This document shows positions 36,834-45,299 of a stretch of 64,000 nucleotides of DNA, in pieces (position 1 is the stretch's first letter; each line of letters starts with the position of its first letter). A model generated the notes under the pieces. That model did no database searches, was not told where the DNA came from, and saw only the letters and a list, made by a program, of their open reading frames with translations. Source of the DNA: Candidatus Mesenet endosymbiont of Phosphuga atrata (GTDB lineage Bacteria; Pseudomonadota; Alphaproteobacteria; Rickettsiales; Anaplasmataceae); NCBI RefSeq assembly GCF_964020175.1, contig NZ_OZ026541.1:248001-312000 (forward strand), given 5' to 3'. Both the position numbers and the translations under genes were made by a program.

Positions 36834-37313
36834 CTATATTTGTGTTTGCAAGTAATTTGCAGCACCTATTGATTCAATTATTTTAAGTTGTTTTGTAATC
36901 CAATCTTGATGTCCTTCCTCATCTTTTAGAATATGTTCTAGCAAATCAGCAGTTACATAATCTTTTTGATTTTCAGCAAAAGAGATTGCTTCTTTTAAAT
37001 TTTTAATACCATTTATCTCCAACGTCAAATCTGCTTCTAAGATCTCCTTTATTGTTGTTTCGCTTCCTTTTGTAATATTTTCAATTGATACAGTATTAGT
37101 ATCCTGAAAATTTGGCATACCTCCTAAAAATATAATTCTTTCTGATATATTCTTTACATGAGTCACTTCATCATTGAGTTCTTGTTCTGCTTTTTCAGCT
37201 AACTTTACTATCCCCCACGATTTTAAAATTGCTGAATGTAAAAAATACTGACGTATAGACGTTAATTCATGTGTCAATAAGATATTTAAATGCTTTACTA
37301 TTTCCTTATTCAT
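36834..37313 (-). CDS. bfr: Bacterioferritin-like protein lacking the haem-ligating Met
   Basis: 159 residues aligning end to end with E. coli Bfr as I remember it. Ferroxidase ligands are kept: Glu16 (THELTSIRQYFLH), Glu49 and His52 (DEVTH), Glu in LTLEINGIKN, and Glu and His in DEEGHQDW. The haem-binding Met of Bfr lies in DEMKH; here the same place reads DEVTH, so Met is replaced by Val50. The protein should still store iron with its ferroxidase centre, but may not bind haem between subunits in the usual way. It heads the bfr-surf1-trhO run. Confidence 0.92.
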   Translation of the reverse strand: MNKEIVKHLNILLTHELTSIRQYFLHSAILKSWGIVKLAEKAEQELNDEVTHVKNISERIIFLGGMPNFQDTNTVSIENITKGSETTIKEILEADLTLEINGIKNLKEAISFAENQKDYVTADLLEHILKDEEGHQDWITKQLKIIESIGAANYLQTQI

Positions 37314-37577
37314 AAACTCTCTAATGAAAGATTATAGTATATATCTTAGAGCAAAGAATAAAACATTTTTTTATCTGTATGTAACCATGCTTAGAAAATT
37401 AAAGCTAGGAACTTGGAAGTCCCCCTTCCATTTCCTTTCAGGATAATAATAAAAGATAATAAATGTCTCTAAAACCTTCTTTCTAGATCATTGTATTTGC
37501 CAATCAGGCTAATACTTTAAAGAGCTATGCCATGCATTGAACTAGTAGCAATTAGCTTTCGCATTTCTTCAAACGTT

Positions 37578-38324
37578 AGACCCCCTGAGAAAGTGAGGAA
37601 ACAGGTATGAAAAGAGAGAGAAAGATATAAAATAGCAGTTTTGGCAGAAGTTATGAAAAAGTGGCAAATATATATTCCGTCAATTTGCTGATAGCAGAAT
37701 GCGAAAAAATAGTCGAAATAGTTAGTGGGAAAAAGTTAAAAAACAGGCGACGGAATCACATTAAAACGCTAGAAGACAAAATTTTATGTGTGTTAATATA
37801 CTACCGAACGTATATAATGCATCCATTTTTGGGCTATTTGTTTAATTTACACAATTCAAATATTTGCTAAAAAAAATGGGTTAGCGAAAAAAATCAAGAT
37901 CACAAAACCAGAAAAAATATTTTGGTAGATGTGACAGACACAGCAGCCAAAAGATAGCAAAAAGAGAAGGAATTGGAAAAAAGAAAACATAAAAACCGAA
38001 ATGAAGAAAACGGACAAGGTTTCAAAATCTCATCGTGTTTAAGATACGAAAACAGTTCTGCCAGTAGATAGCATAAAATATGCTGATTCTAGGGTTGGCA
38101 AAAATTGCAGAAAGTATAAAAAATACCGTAAAAAACCCCGGAGCAAAAGGATCATAGCTTGCGTCGTTTAGGTGGAAAATAAGACTCAAAGATATTTAAA
38201 ATTATGTCACATGTAATTTTCAGAAAATATGAGGTTTAATATTATTTCTGGAACTTGAAGCATGGTTTTTTTGCTTTGGCCTAACTCATACCTCGTTACT
38301 AGTATACCGTTTCTCAGGGGATCT
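37578..38324 (+). mobile_element. Defective IS5-like element, copy B
   Basis: 747 bp, almost identical to copy A at 34166-34899: same inverted ends (AGACCCCCTGAGAAA at the left), the same 69-codon start frame (37661-37870) and the same later stops. It keeps 14 bases that copy A has lost (around 37970-37985). Its right end joins directly to the truncated IS256 fragment, so either the element landed in that IS256 or a deletion joined them. Confidence 0.7.
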
Positions 38325-38326
38325 TG

Positions 38327-38862
38327 TGTCAAGCCGAATATAAATAATATAAAAAAGGAGGAATGAACGAAAAAACATCGAATAAAAACAGTGGATTAAT
38401 AAAGAGTTAATATATTATCGTCTATCCGAGAAACTAATTGGAAAAGGAGGAACTGCTAATCAAAAAGTTACTAGAGGCAAGTTTAGAAAGAAAATAAATG
38501 AGAATGAAATCGTAGAAAAGTTCAAAATACAGATTCAGACTCATTTGAAGATAGAGACTTGAGCCGCAAAAAAAAGACAAATTAATTTACACCCTGAACT
38601 TGAAATGTTTGCAAAGTTATAAATATCGAAACGACCATAAGCAGCAGCAATATTACCGATAAATTATTACCAATGAGTGCCAATAATTTGTATGATTTTT
38701 CAAAGTAAGCAAATTCGGCATAGATCAAAAAAAGAGGTTTTTATTTGGCTGGTTATGAATGATCTCAAATTGTGTATTTTCCTACAGCCATAAACAACCA
38801 ACGCAGAAATATATGAGATAAGTAAAATATGTATCCAGCAAAATGAATGATTTGAAGAAAAG
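38327..38862 (+). mobile_element. IS256-family element, left-half fragment
   Basis: Colinear with 26142-26675 of the decayed IS256 at high similarity (same stops; start MNEKTSNKNSG). Its outermost inverted terminus is cut off by the IS5-like copy B, and the right half is missing after aatgatttgaagaaaag. The right half fragment at 16576-16912 ends within the same 20-base neighbourhood. Confidence 0.7.
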
Positions 38863-38879
38863 TGGGAATTCCCATGGTA

Positions 38880-39655
38880 TAGCTAACATATGATACAAGT
38901 TAGCTGTTTAGCTCCATCAAGTAATGGTGTAAGTTATTCCTTAGTAGAAAAGGAGATATTGTGGGACAGATATTACACACAAGACAACGTACGCTGTGCG
39001 AACAGAATTACAGCGCTTACAATCACGCAGTTAAGTAAACAATATAACCTGAATCCTAAAACGGTCTTAAAATGGAAACTTCTATAGAACTATGGGCCCT
39101 AATTATCTGAGAGAGAGGAATTACCGTCAAAAACCTTTAGATGATTGTTTTTTAAACAACTACCTTATCTCGCAGTATCGTTGCTTAAAAAGACACAATC
39201 TTTACCTAAAAAGAATACTAAGCCAGAACTTCAAAAAATACGATATTTTCATGTTGATATTTGTGAAGCGCGAACAAAAAGTTTATATTTATGTAGGAAT
39301 ATTGTAAATATCTGGGATTCTCGCACAGGCTGTTATTTTCTTGAAATTTGCTGTGCCTTATAAGATTCATAACTGTATTCAATTCTCCTATTCTTTGCTT
39401 AAAAAAGCTCCTAAAGACAAAATTCATGACTTCGATATAAGAAATTCAACATTGTTTGACTAAGTTTATTGGATAAATGAGCAGAATGAATAGAACTATT
39501 AAACAAGCCACATTATGAAACAAACTGAAGTTTTGAAAGCTATGCTCAAAAACTCAAGTCCCTCAAATTTTTAACACCTATGGAAAAAATATTGTCTGAA
39601 TACAAATTAACATGTTTCATTCAAATCCTTACCATTACTTGATGGGACTAAATAT
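38880..39655 (+). mobile_element. IS481-family transposase remnant
   Basis: The plus strand carries broken frames of an IS481-type integrase: TALTITQLSKQYNLNPKTVL with a KWK end (helix-turn-helix), GPNYLRERNYRQKPLDDCFL, LKRHNLYLKRI, then FHVDICEARTKS with the first catalytic Asp and YLYVGI. The C-terminal NPYHYLMGLN-like end is near 39640. Several frameshifts and stops disable it. Its left border coincides with the break of IS256. Confidence 0.65.
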
Positions 39656-39674
39656 CTAGTCTCTGTGAACAAAA

Positions 39675-40079
39675 ATTCAACCACTATGGATTAGAAATCC
39701 AAAGAATGAGAAAAAGCATAGAATGCTAATTTACCAATTCTCGTTTAGAGTGATTTTATCATCTGATCAGTTACATTTCCCTTACAAAATAGCCAACTGC
39801 CCATAAATCCATTCTTCAATTCCGGAAAATTTTGTTGTTGAACTTCTTCTCTTTGCACTAATTTGCTAAATATAGAAACATATATATGGACATGATTTGA
39901 TGTAATTTTCCCCCTGATTTCTACATACCTCTTGTACTACATCTTTGGTTCTCTATCAACACTGATATTTCATGCCATATGATATATATACCGAATGGCT
40001 GCTTTTCCTCTAATATCACCTCAAACTTACCATCAGCTATTATATACTTGAAAGCAATCCCAAATTTGGGATAATAAAA
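39675..40079 (-). pseudogene. IS200/IS605-family TnpA remnant, repeat copy B
   Basis: About 405 bp nearly identical to 34929-35331, with the same broken TnpA motifs on the minus strand (VQMI region drifted, KNGFMGSWLFCKGNVTDQMI). The palindrome ATCCCAAATTTGGGAT recurs at its right edge. It directly joins the truncated IS5 fragment at 40082. Confidence 0.6.
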
Positions 40080-40081
40080 TC

Positions 40082-40452
40082 TTCGTTGCTTTTTTCAGAT
40101 CTTTCTATCGGTGTTTCTGTACTATCTATCACTAAAACTTCATATTCCATATCACTTTTTAACAATTCTTTTCGATTCGGTAACGCAAAATCTGGGTGCT
40201 CTATTATTCTACCCACTTTACTGTTTTATATCTCCCATAGTTTTGTGCAATATGGAAATAGGTCCACGAATAATGCCATTAATTTCCTCATTTAGCTTAT
40301 TTCCTCCTTTTGCCTTCTTCTTTTTTTTTCTGTAGAACTTTCACTATCTTATTGAATTTTTAGCCCTTGCGAAATTTCTCATCCTCCAACTATTTTATAT
40401 TTTTTTGAAGCCTTCCCCTTTTTTGATTTTAGGCTAGTTTCGATAGAGGTCT
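40082..40452 (-). mobile_element. Truncated IS5-family element (5' part of transposase and one terminus)
   Basis: Matches the right part of the IS5 at 3438-4277: gcttttttcagatctttcta and caattcttttcgattcggta occur in both. The terminal sequence (complement of AGACCTCTATCGAAAC) ends at 40452. The minus strand holds the N-terminal half of the transposase with frameshifts; the catalytic C-terminus is missing. Confidence 0.7.
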
Positions 40453-40534
40453 ATTCTATTATTTGCATAATATGCTAAATAAAATATCTTGTGTTAATAA
40501 TAGTTACACTCTTTAAATTAAGTAGAAAGGTAAT

Positions 40535-41507
40535 ATGAATCACAGTAGAGCTTCTTCCATCAGTAGTGTATATAATTCTGATACAGAAATTAGTAATAGT
40601 TGGGATTCAGAAGAAGATTCAAGTGATGGTCTGAACATTAGTGGTAATTCTATTTTAGATGGTCTATTGCCAATAGAGCCAAATTTATCATTAACTGAAG
40701 ATGAAGAGAAGCTGGTTGGTAAATTTTATCAAAAGATGAAAGATATAGAAGCTCAAAATGACAAAGAACGAAAGGAAAATATATATAATACAAAAGTAAA
40801 TTGTACAGAAAATTCTTTAAAACGTATTGAGAGTGTAGTAGATCAATATTTAAAAAGAGGACTGAGGCTAAACTCGTATTATAACAATAGTACAGTAACA
40901 AATTTAGTATTTCATTGCTGATGTAATTGTACATCCTCGTGACATAACATATGCAACTCCTGATCCGCAGCGCAATGCTGATTATAACAATAATATTAGT
41001 AAAAAAGAATGTGCAGATGAGTGGGAAGGTAAAGATAAGGGATATGTAAGTGGATGGGAATATTTGAAGGATGAATGTGTAGATGAAAAATATACAGGCA
41101 AATGGGAATATTGGGGAGATATAGGGGAATATAAATATGAAGAGAATAGCATAATTGAATTGACAAGAATTGTAAACAATTCGATCGTAGAAGACCTAAA
41201 CTTAAAAGTTAGTATACTCCAAATTGGAGAGAGTATAATTAGAGTTGAGAAAGTAGGAGAGAAAAGAAGTTATATGAATGTTCCAAAGGGGAGGTTTAAA
41301 ATGTCTTTCACTACTGAAGTAGGAAAAATTAGCATTTACCTTTGTCCTGATGAGAATAATAGCAGTAGAATAAAAGTAGAACTTGATGAAGAAAATCAAG
41401 AAAAGTTTAGCAGACTAAAAGATAAGTCAAGCTTAGGGAAGAACTGTCTTTTAGGTGGAAAAAACGTTTTTTATATTATTTATATTCGGTTTGACATGGT
41501 TTGTTGA
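40535..41507 (+). pseudogene. Hypothetical gene, frameshifted and 3'-truncated by an IS256 end
   Basis: Frame one (40535-40921) starts MNHSRASSISSVYNSDTEIS after an AAAGG site and has an acidic Ser-rich head like that of the ankyrin proteins. It stops at FHC, but the frame shifted by one base continues as ADVIVHPRDITYATPDPQRN through 41064 to FYIIYIRFDMVC. The last 12 codons come from the terminus of IS256, so the true C-terminus is lost. A C-terminal paralogue on the minus strand at 15347-15790 shows what it looked like. There are no ankyrin repeats and no known domain. Confidence 0.6.
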
Positions 41508-41515
41508 ACACTCTC
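41467..41515 (-). mobile_element. Solo left terminus of IS256
   Basis: The complement reads GAGAGTGTTCAACAAACCAT and then continues into GTCAAACCGAATATAAATAA, matching the left end of the IS256 at 26121. Only about 49 bases remain, and they now form the 3' end of the preceding gene. Confidence 0.7.
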
Positions 41516-41545
41516 TTCATAGTGATTGAATGCACAAGAATGAGT

Positions 41546-42433
41546 TTAAAAATCTAACTCAATTAATCTTGCTGGATCATCGATAAATTTTGCATTAGAA
41601 AACTGATTTTTAAACCAAGTATACTGACGTTTAGCATAATGCCTAGTGTTAATTTGAGCCGTGTTAATTGCTTCGTTGAGTGTTATTTCGTTCTTTAAGT
41701 ACTTTATAATCTCTGGCGCACCATGTGCTTTCATTGCAGGAAGCCATGGATTAAGGTTCATATCAAACAGTTGTTTTACTTCATCAACTACTCCAAGCCC
41801 AACCATACTAGTAAAGCGCTTATTTATTTCATCGTATATGAAATTTCTTGGTGGGCAGATGACGTACATTATAAAATTATCTAATATCGATATAGTAGTT
41901 TCTTTATGCCACGTAAAAATTGACTTTCCAGTTTGGGTTATCACTTCAAAAGCTCTAAGAAGACGATGAAAATTATTTTCATGTATCTTTCCCTGAATCA
42001 TTCGATCTTTGCTTAATACTAACTCATAAAATCCTTGCTTTCCTAATTCTCCATATAAATTACGGGACATGACTCTTATATCATCATCTACCTTAGGGAT
42101 TGACGACAAACCATTAATTAGGCTTTTTATATATAAACCACTACCACCAATTATAATAGGCAATTGTAAATTCTTCCAAGCACTTTTTACTTCTTTTTCT
42201 ATATCTTGCAGCCAAAGTCCTACTGAGTAATTTACTTGCGCAGAAACATAACCATATAGTTTATGAGGTATAGATTCGAGCTCTATTGGTTGAGCAGTAA
42301 TTATAGGAATTTCTTTATATATCTGTTTTGAATCACAATTGATTATTACTCCATTGTACTTTTTTGCCAGCTCAACACACACTTTTGACTTACCAGAAGC
42401 TGTTATACCAGTAATTATTAATGCTTTATTCAC
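41546..42433 (-). CDS. miaA: tRNA dimethylallyltransferase
   Basis: 295 residues. MiaA adds an isopentenyl group to A37 of tRNAs reading UNN codons, using dimethylallyl diphosphate. The P-loop GITASGKS is at residues 8-15 and NCDSKQIYKEIPIITAQP follows. IIGGSGLYIKSLINGLSSIP, RLLRAFEVI and RHYAKRQYTWFKNQ are all family hallmarks. The frame is complete. It is divergent from the gene at 42495, with about 60 bases between, so the two promoters are close. The right-hand IS256 terminus lies 30 bases from its stop. Confidence 0.95.
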   Translation of the reverse strand: MNKALIITGITASGKSKVCVELAKKYNGVIINCDSKQIYKEIPIITAQPIELESIPHKLYGYVSAQVNYSVGLWLQDIEKEVKSAWKNLQLPIIIGGSGLYIKSLINGLSSIPKVDDDIRVMSRNLYGELGKQGFYELVLSKDRMIQGKIHENNFHRLLRAFEVITQTGKSIFTWHKETTISILDNFIMYVICPPRNFIYDEINKRFTSMVGLGVVDEVKQLFDMNLNPWLPAMKAHGAPEIIKYLKNEITLNEAINTAQINTRHYAKRQYTWFKNQFSNAKFIDDPARLIELDF

Positions 42434-42494
42434 TTTACTATGTTATATATTTGTAATAATTATAATTAAATTCAGATTTATTTAAAGGTGCTAA

Positions 42495-42959
42495 ATGGTA
42501 GAAGAAAATTCTTTTACTGAGCGTTTTGCTAAACGCTTCAAAAAAGACGAATCTGCAGGAGACGGTAACAGCACAGTAGGTTTTGCATCAAAGTTTGCAA
42601 AAACGCGCCCTGAATCAGATACAAACACTACCGAAGAAACAAAAAAACAGCATAAGGATGGTAAATCGTTTACTCAAGACAAAATCAGTAAAAGTAGAGT
42701 TATGAATGAGCGCAGTTTCGCTGATGCAACAAAGCGTAGTAGAGCTGATTGCGTATTTTTAGTGCGGGGTAAGGATAGAGGAAGACCCGCATGGCACTAT
42801 GTTCTTGTTGACAAAGATAAAAAAGAGATGTTTTTAGCAAAAAGCAGAACCGGCTCCATAGATGTCGCTCTTTACGGGCAAATTTTACACTCAGGTTGGG
42901 GTGAGGATCCACCACAAGATATTGTTGACAAAATAAATAAAGAATTTGATGGTGGATGA
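42495..42959 (+). CDS. Hypothetical protein with charged, repeated N-terminus
   Basis: 154 residues, start supported by AAAGGTGCT-AATG. The N-terminal half is low complexity and charged, with two copies of a short F-A-x-R/K-F motif (ERFAKRFKKD and FASKFAKT). The C-terminal part looks like a compact domain (ADCVFLVRGKDRGRPAWHYV, FLAKSRTGSIDVALYGQILH, GWGEDPPQDI). I do not recognise the domain. No membrane segment or signal peptide. The layout, disordered head plus small domain, would fit a secreted or nucleic-acid-associated protein, but that is a guess. Confidence 0.7.
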   Translation: MVEENSFTERFAKRFKKDESAGDGNSTVGFASKFAKTRPESDTNTTEETKKQHKDGKSFTQDKISKSRVMNERSFADATKRSRADCVFLVRGKDRGRPAWHYVLVDKDKKEMFLAKSRTGSIDVALYGQILHSGWGEDPPQDIVDKINKEFDGG

Positions 42960-43074
42960 AGTAAAAATTTTTTGTTTTAGACCCAGAATTTTTGTTTTTT
43001 ATGTTATTATTGATATAACATATTTTGAAAATAAAGAAATTTGTATTATAATATTAATTTCAATATAAAAATAT

Positions 43075-43686
43075 ATGCAAAGAGTCAGTAAGTTATTCAT
43101 ATATGTAATAGGTTTTCCTGGAAGCGGAAAATTATCAATATCAACGGAGTTAAGTAAAACTCTGGATGCTTTAATTATGGACAATAGCATGTTTAACAAT
43201 ATTGCGTTTAATCTTATAGATAATGAGTTGTTTACAAGACGCGAAGTGCCGCAAAAACTATGGGATAAGATCTTTGAAATTAGAGCAGTAACACTGAAGA
43301 TTATAGAGCAGTATCCGACTCCATCAGGAAATTATATTTTTACAAATGAACTGCTGGAGGGAGATGAATATGATATGCGTGTATATAATTCAATAGTGAG
43401 TTTAAGTGAAAAGCTAAAAACAAAAATGTTACCTATAATACTTAATTGTAGCGAAGATGTACTGAAGGAACGTATATCATCTAAAGAAAGGCATAAAAAC
43501 AAAAAAATTACCGATGTTGATTTTGCTACAAGCAGAATAAGGGGAAAGAAATTATTTGTTCCTAAAGGTGCATTAGAAATTGATAATTCAAATTTAAAAC
43601 CAAAGGAAGCTGCAAAAATAATAATGGCTCATATTAAAGAACAGTATGCTAATCATTCCACCGAAAAGCAGCTTGATTTTGTTTAA
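43075..43686 (+). CDS. P-loop NTPase, small-molecule kinase-like
   Basis: 203 residues. Starts with a beta strand and GFPGSGKLS (residues 13-21), placed as in shikimate-kinase or chloramphenicol-phosphotransferase type kinases. A DNSMFNNI segment follows where such kinases hold a catalytic Asp, then a LNCSEDVLKERI lid region with basic residues. The residue after the P-loop Lys is Leu rather than Ser or Thr, although Ser follows. Its stop is 11 bases before the antiporter-like gene, and the ffh gene comes next, so the three are likely one transcript. Substrate unknown. Confidence 0.7.
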   Translation: MQRVSKLFIYVIGFPGSGKLSISTELSKTLDALIMDNSMFNNIAFNLIDNELFTRREVPQKLWDKIFEIRAVTLKIIEQYPTPSGNYIFTNELLEGDEYDMRVYNSIVSLSEKLKTKMLPIILNCSEDVLKERISSKERHKNKKITDVDFATSRIRGKKLFVPKGALEIDNSNLKPKEAAKIIMAHIKEQYANHSTEKQLDFV

Positions 43687-43697
43687 TTTTAAAGTTA

Positions 43698-45299
43698 ATG
43701 CTAAAAAATTTAAAATTCTTAACTGCGAAGCATGTTTTCCTTTTAGCATTAGCTATAATACTTGCTATTACAATTCTTCCTAAGCTATTAGTTACAGAAT
43801 ATAATAAATTTAGTTTATTTTACATAAACAATCAATCTAAGTCACTTTTGGCTTCTTTTTCAATAGTTGCGTTTTTAGTAATATTGCACGCTAAAGATAT
43901 CTATAAATTTGAGATGCTTTCTCTTCTTTTTTATACCTTTAGTAGTTTTGCAGCTATTTTATCATGCAATTTAATTTTATTGCTAATATTCCTTGAGCTT
44001 ATGGTATTTGGTGCTTTTTGCATCATTGCCTCAAATTCCCAGAAAAACAATATAGGTCCAGCAACACGTTATGCCATAATTCATTTTTTTGCTGGAACTT
44101 TAATTTTATCAGGGGTTGCTATGCAGCTCAATGAAGCTAATTCTACTATAATTTCTCACAATATCTTAAATTTCCAGAATATTCAGTTACAAAATAGTAT
44201 TTCTCACATTATGGTGCTTATTGGCCTACTTATAAATTGTGCGTCTTTTCCTTTCTCGTATTGGGTAACTGATTCCTACCCAAATGCAACTCTTCACAGT
44301 ACACCATATTTATCTATATTTACTACTAAAATCTCATCTTATATTTTACTTCTTATGTTTCAAGGTAGTGAAATATTATTTTACTTTGGACTGACAACTG
44401 CCTTTTGTGCAGCAGGCTTTACCATATTTGAAAATAACATGCGCCATCTTTTATGTTATAACCTGGTCGGACAGATGGGCCTTATTATTACTGGAGCAGG
44501 TTTTGATGGCGAAGCTGCAGCAGCTGGAGTTATATTACAAATTATATTTTGCACAATTTACCAAAGCCTACTTTTCATCATAGTAAACTCTATCATAACA
44601 CGTACAAAAAAGCATAATTTAAACGAAATTGGAGGCTTATTAAAAATAATGCCAATAGAAGCACTGTGCTCTTTTGTGGCAATATTTACAATGGTTGGCA
44701 CTGCTTATACACCTACTTTTATCAGCAAATCTTTAATAACTTCAAATGCTTCAACATGGGTCGCAGCATTATTTTCACTGGCAAATTTTACATTGTTTAT
44801 TAGTATAGGTCTAAAATTTTTCTATTTTACATTCATCTGTAAGCACAAGCAGCCAGCTGTAGCGAAAGGAAGCTTTGAGAGCTTTATCTCTATGTCTATA
44901 CTGTTGTTAATGTGCATATTAGCTAGTATATTCTATGATCAGTATTTAGCCTATTTTTTAAGCGATATACCAGTTTTTTATCAGAGTAAGAAGGTTTTTA
45001 CTAATATTAGCATGATAGCATGCTGCGTGACGTTATTCGTATTTTTACGCAACCTATTTTGCTTAAGATTTGCTATAAACTTAAAATTTAAGTCTTTTTT
45101 ATCCTATGTAACTTCATTATATGAAAAGTTTATATTGTTTATAGTAAATGGTAGTGTTAACATAGTAAAGAATATGGCAACTATAAAATTATACAACAAT
45201 ACTGTAGAGGATTCTTCAGGTGTTACCATAGTGCTTGCTACTGTTATAATTAGCACGTTATTGATGTTTTTATGTTTAAATCACTTACTGATAACTTAA
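43698..45299 (+). CDS. Antiporter-like membrane subunit (NuoN/MrpD superfamily)
   Basis: 533 residues with about 14 hydrophobic segments. Members of the proton-translocating antiporter family (Proton_antipo_M) include complex I subunits L, M, N and Mrp subunits A and D. Visible core: LLIFLELMVFGAFCII with the conserved Glu of helix 5, a TRYAIIHFFAGTLILSG helix, FPFSYWVTDSYPNA, and MVGTAYTPTFISKSLI with a conserved Lys. It is not next to nuo or mrp genes, so I cannot choose between a complex I and an Mrp-like role. It overlaps ffh by 28 bases. Confidence 0.8.
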   Translation: MLKNLKFLTAKHVFLLALAIILAITILPKLLVTEYNKFSLFYINNQSKSLLASFSIVAFLVILHAKDIYKFEMLSLLFYTFSSFAAILSCNLILLLIFLELMVFGAFCIIASNSQKNNIGPATRYAIIHFFAGTLILSGVAMQLNEANSTIISHNILNFQNIQLQNSISHIMVLIGLLINCASFPFSYWVTDSYPNATLHSTPYLSIFTTKISSYILLLMFQGSEILFYFGLTTAFCAAGFTIFENNMRHLLCYNLVGQMGLIITGAGFDGEAAAAGVILQIIFCTIYQSLLFIIVNSIITRTKKHNLNEIGGLLKIMPIEALCSFVAIFTMVGTAYTPTFISKSLITSNASTWVAALFSLANFTLFISIGLKFFYFTFICKHKQPAVAKGSFESFISMSILLLMCILASIFYDQYLAYFLSDIPVFYQSKKVFTNISMIACCVTLFVFLRNLFCLRFAINLKFKSFLSYVTSLYEKFILFIVNGSVNIVKNMATIKLYNNTVEDSSGVTIVLATVIISTLLMFLCLNHLLIT

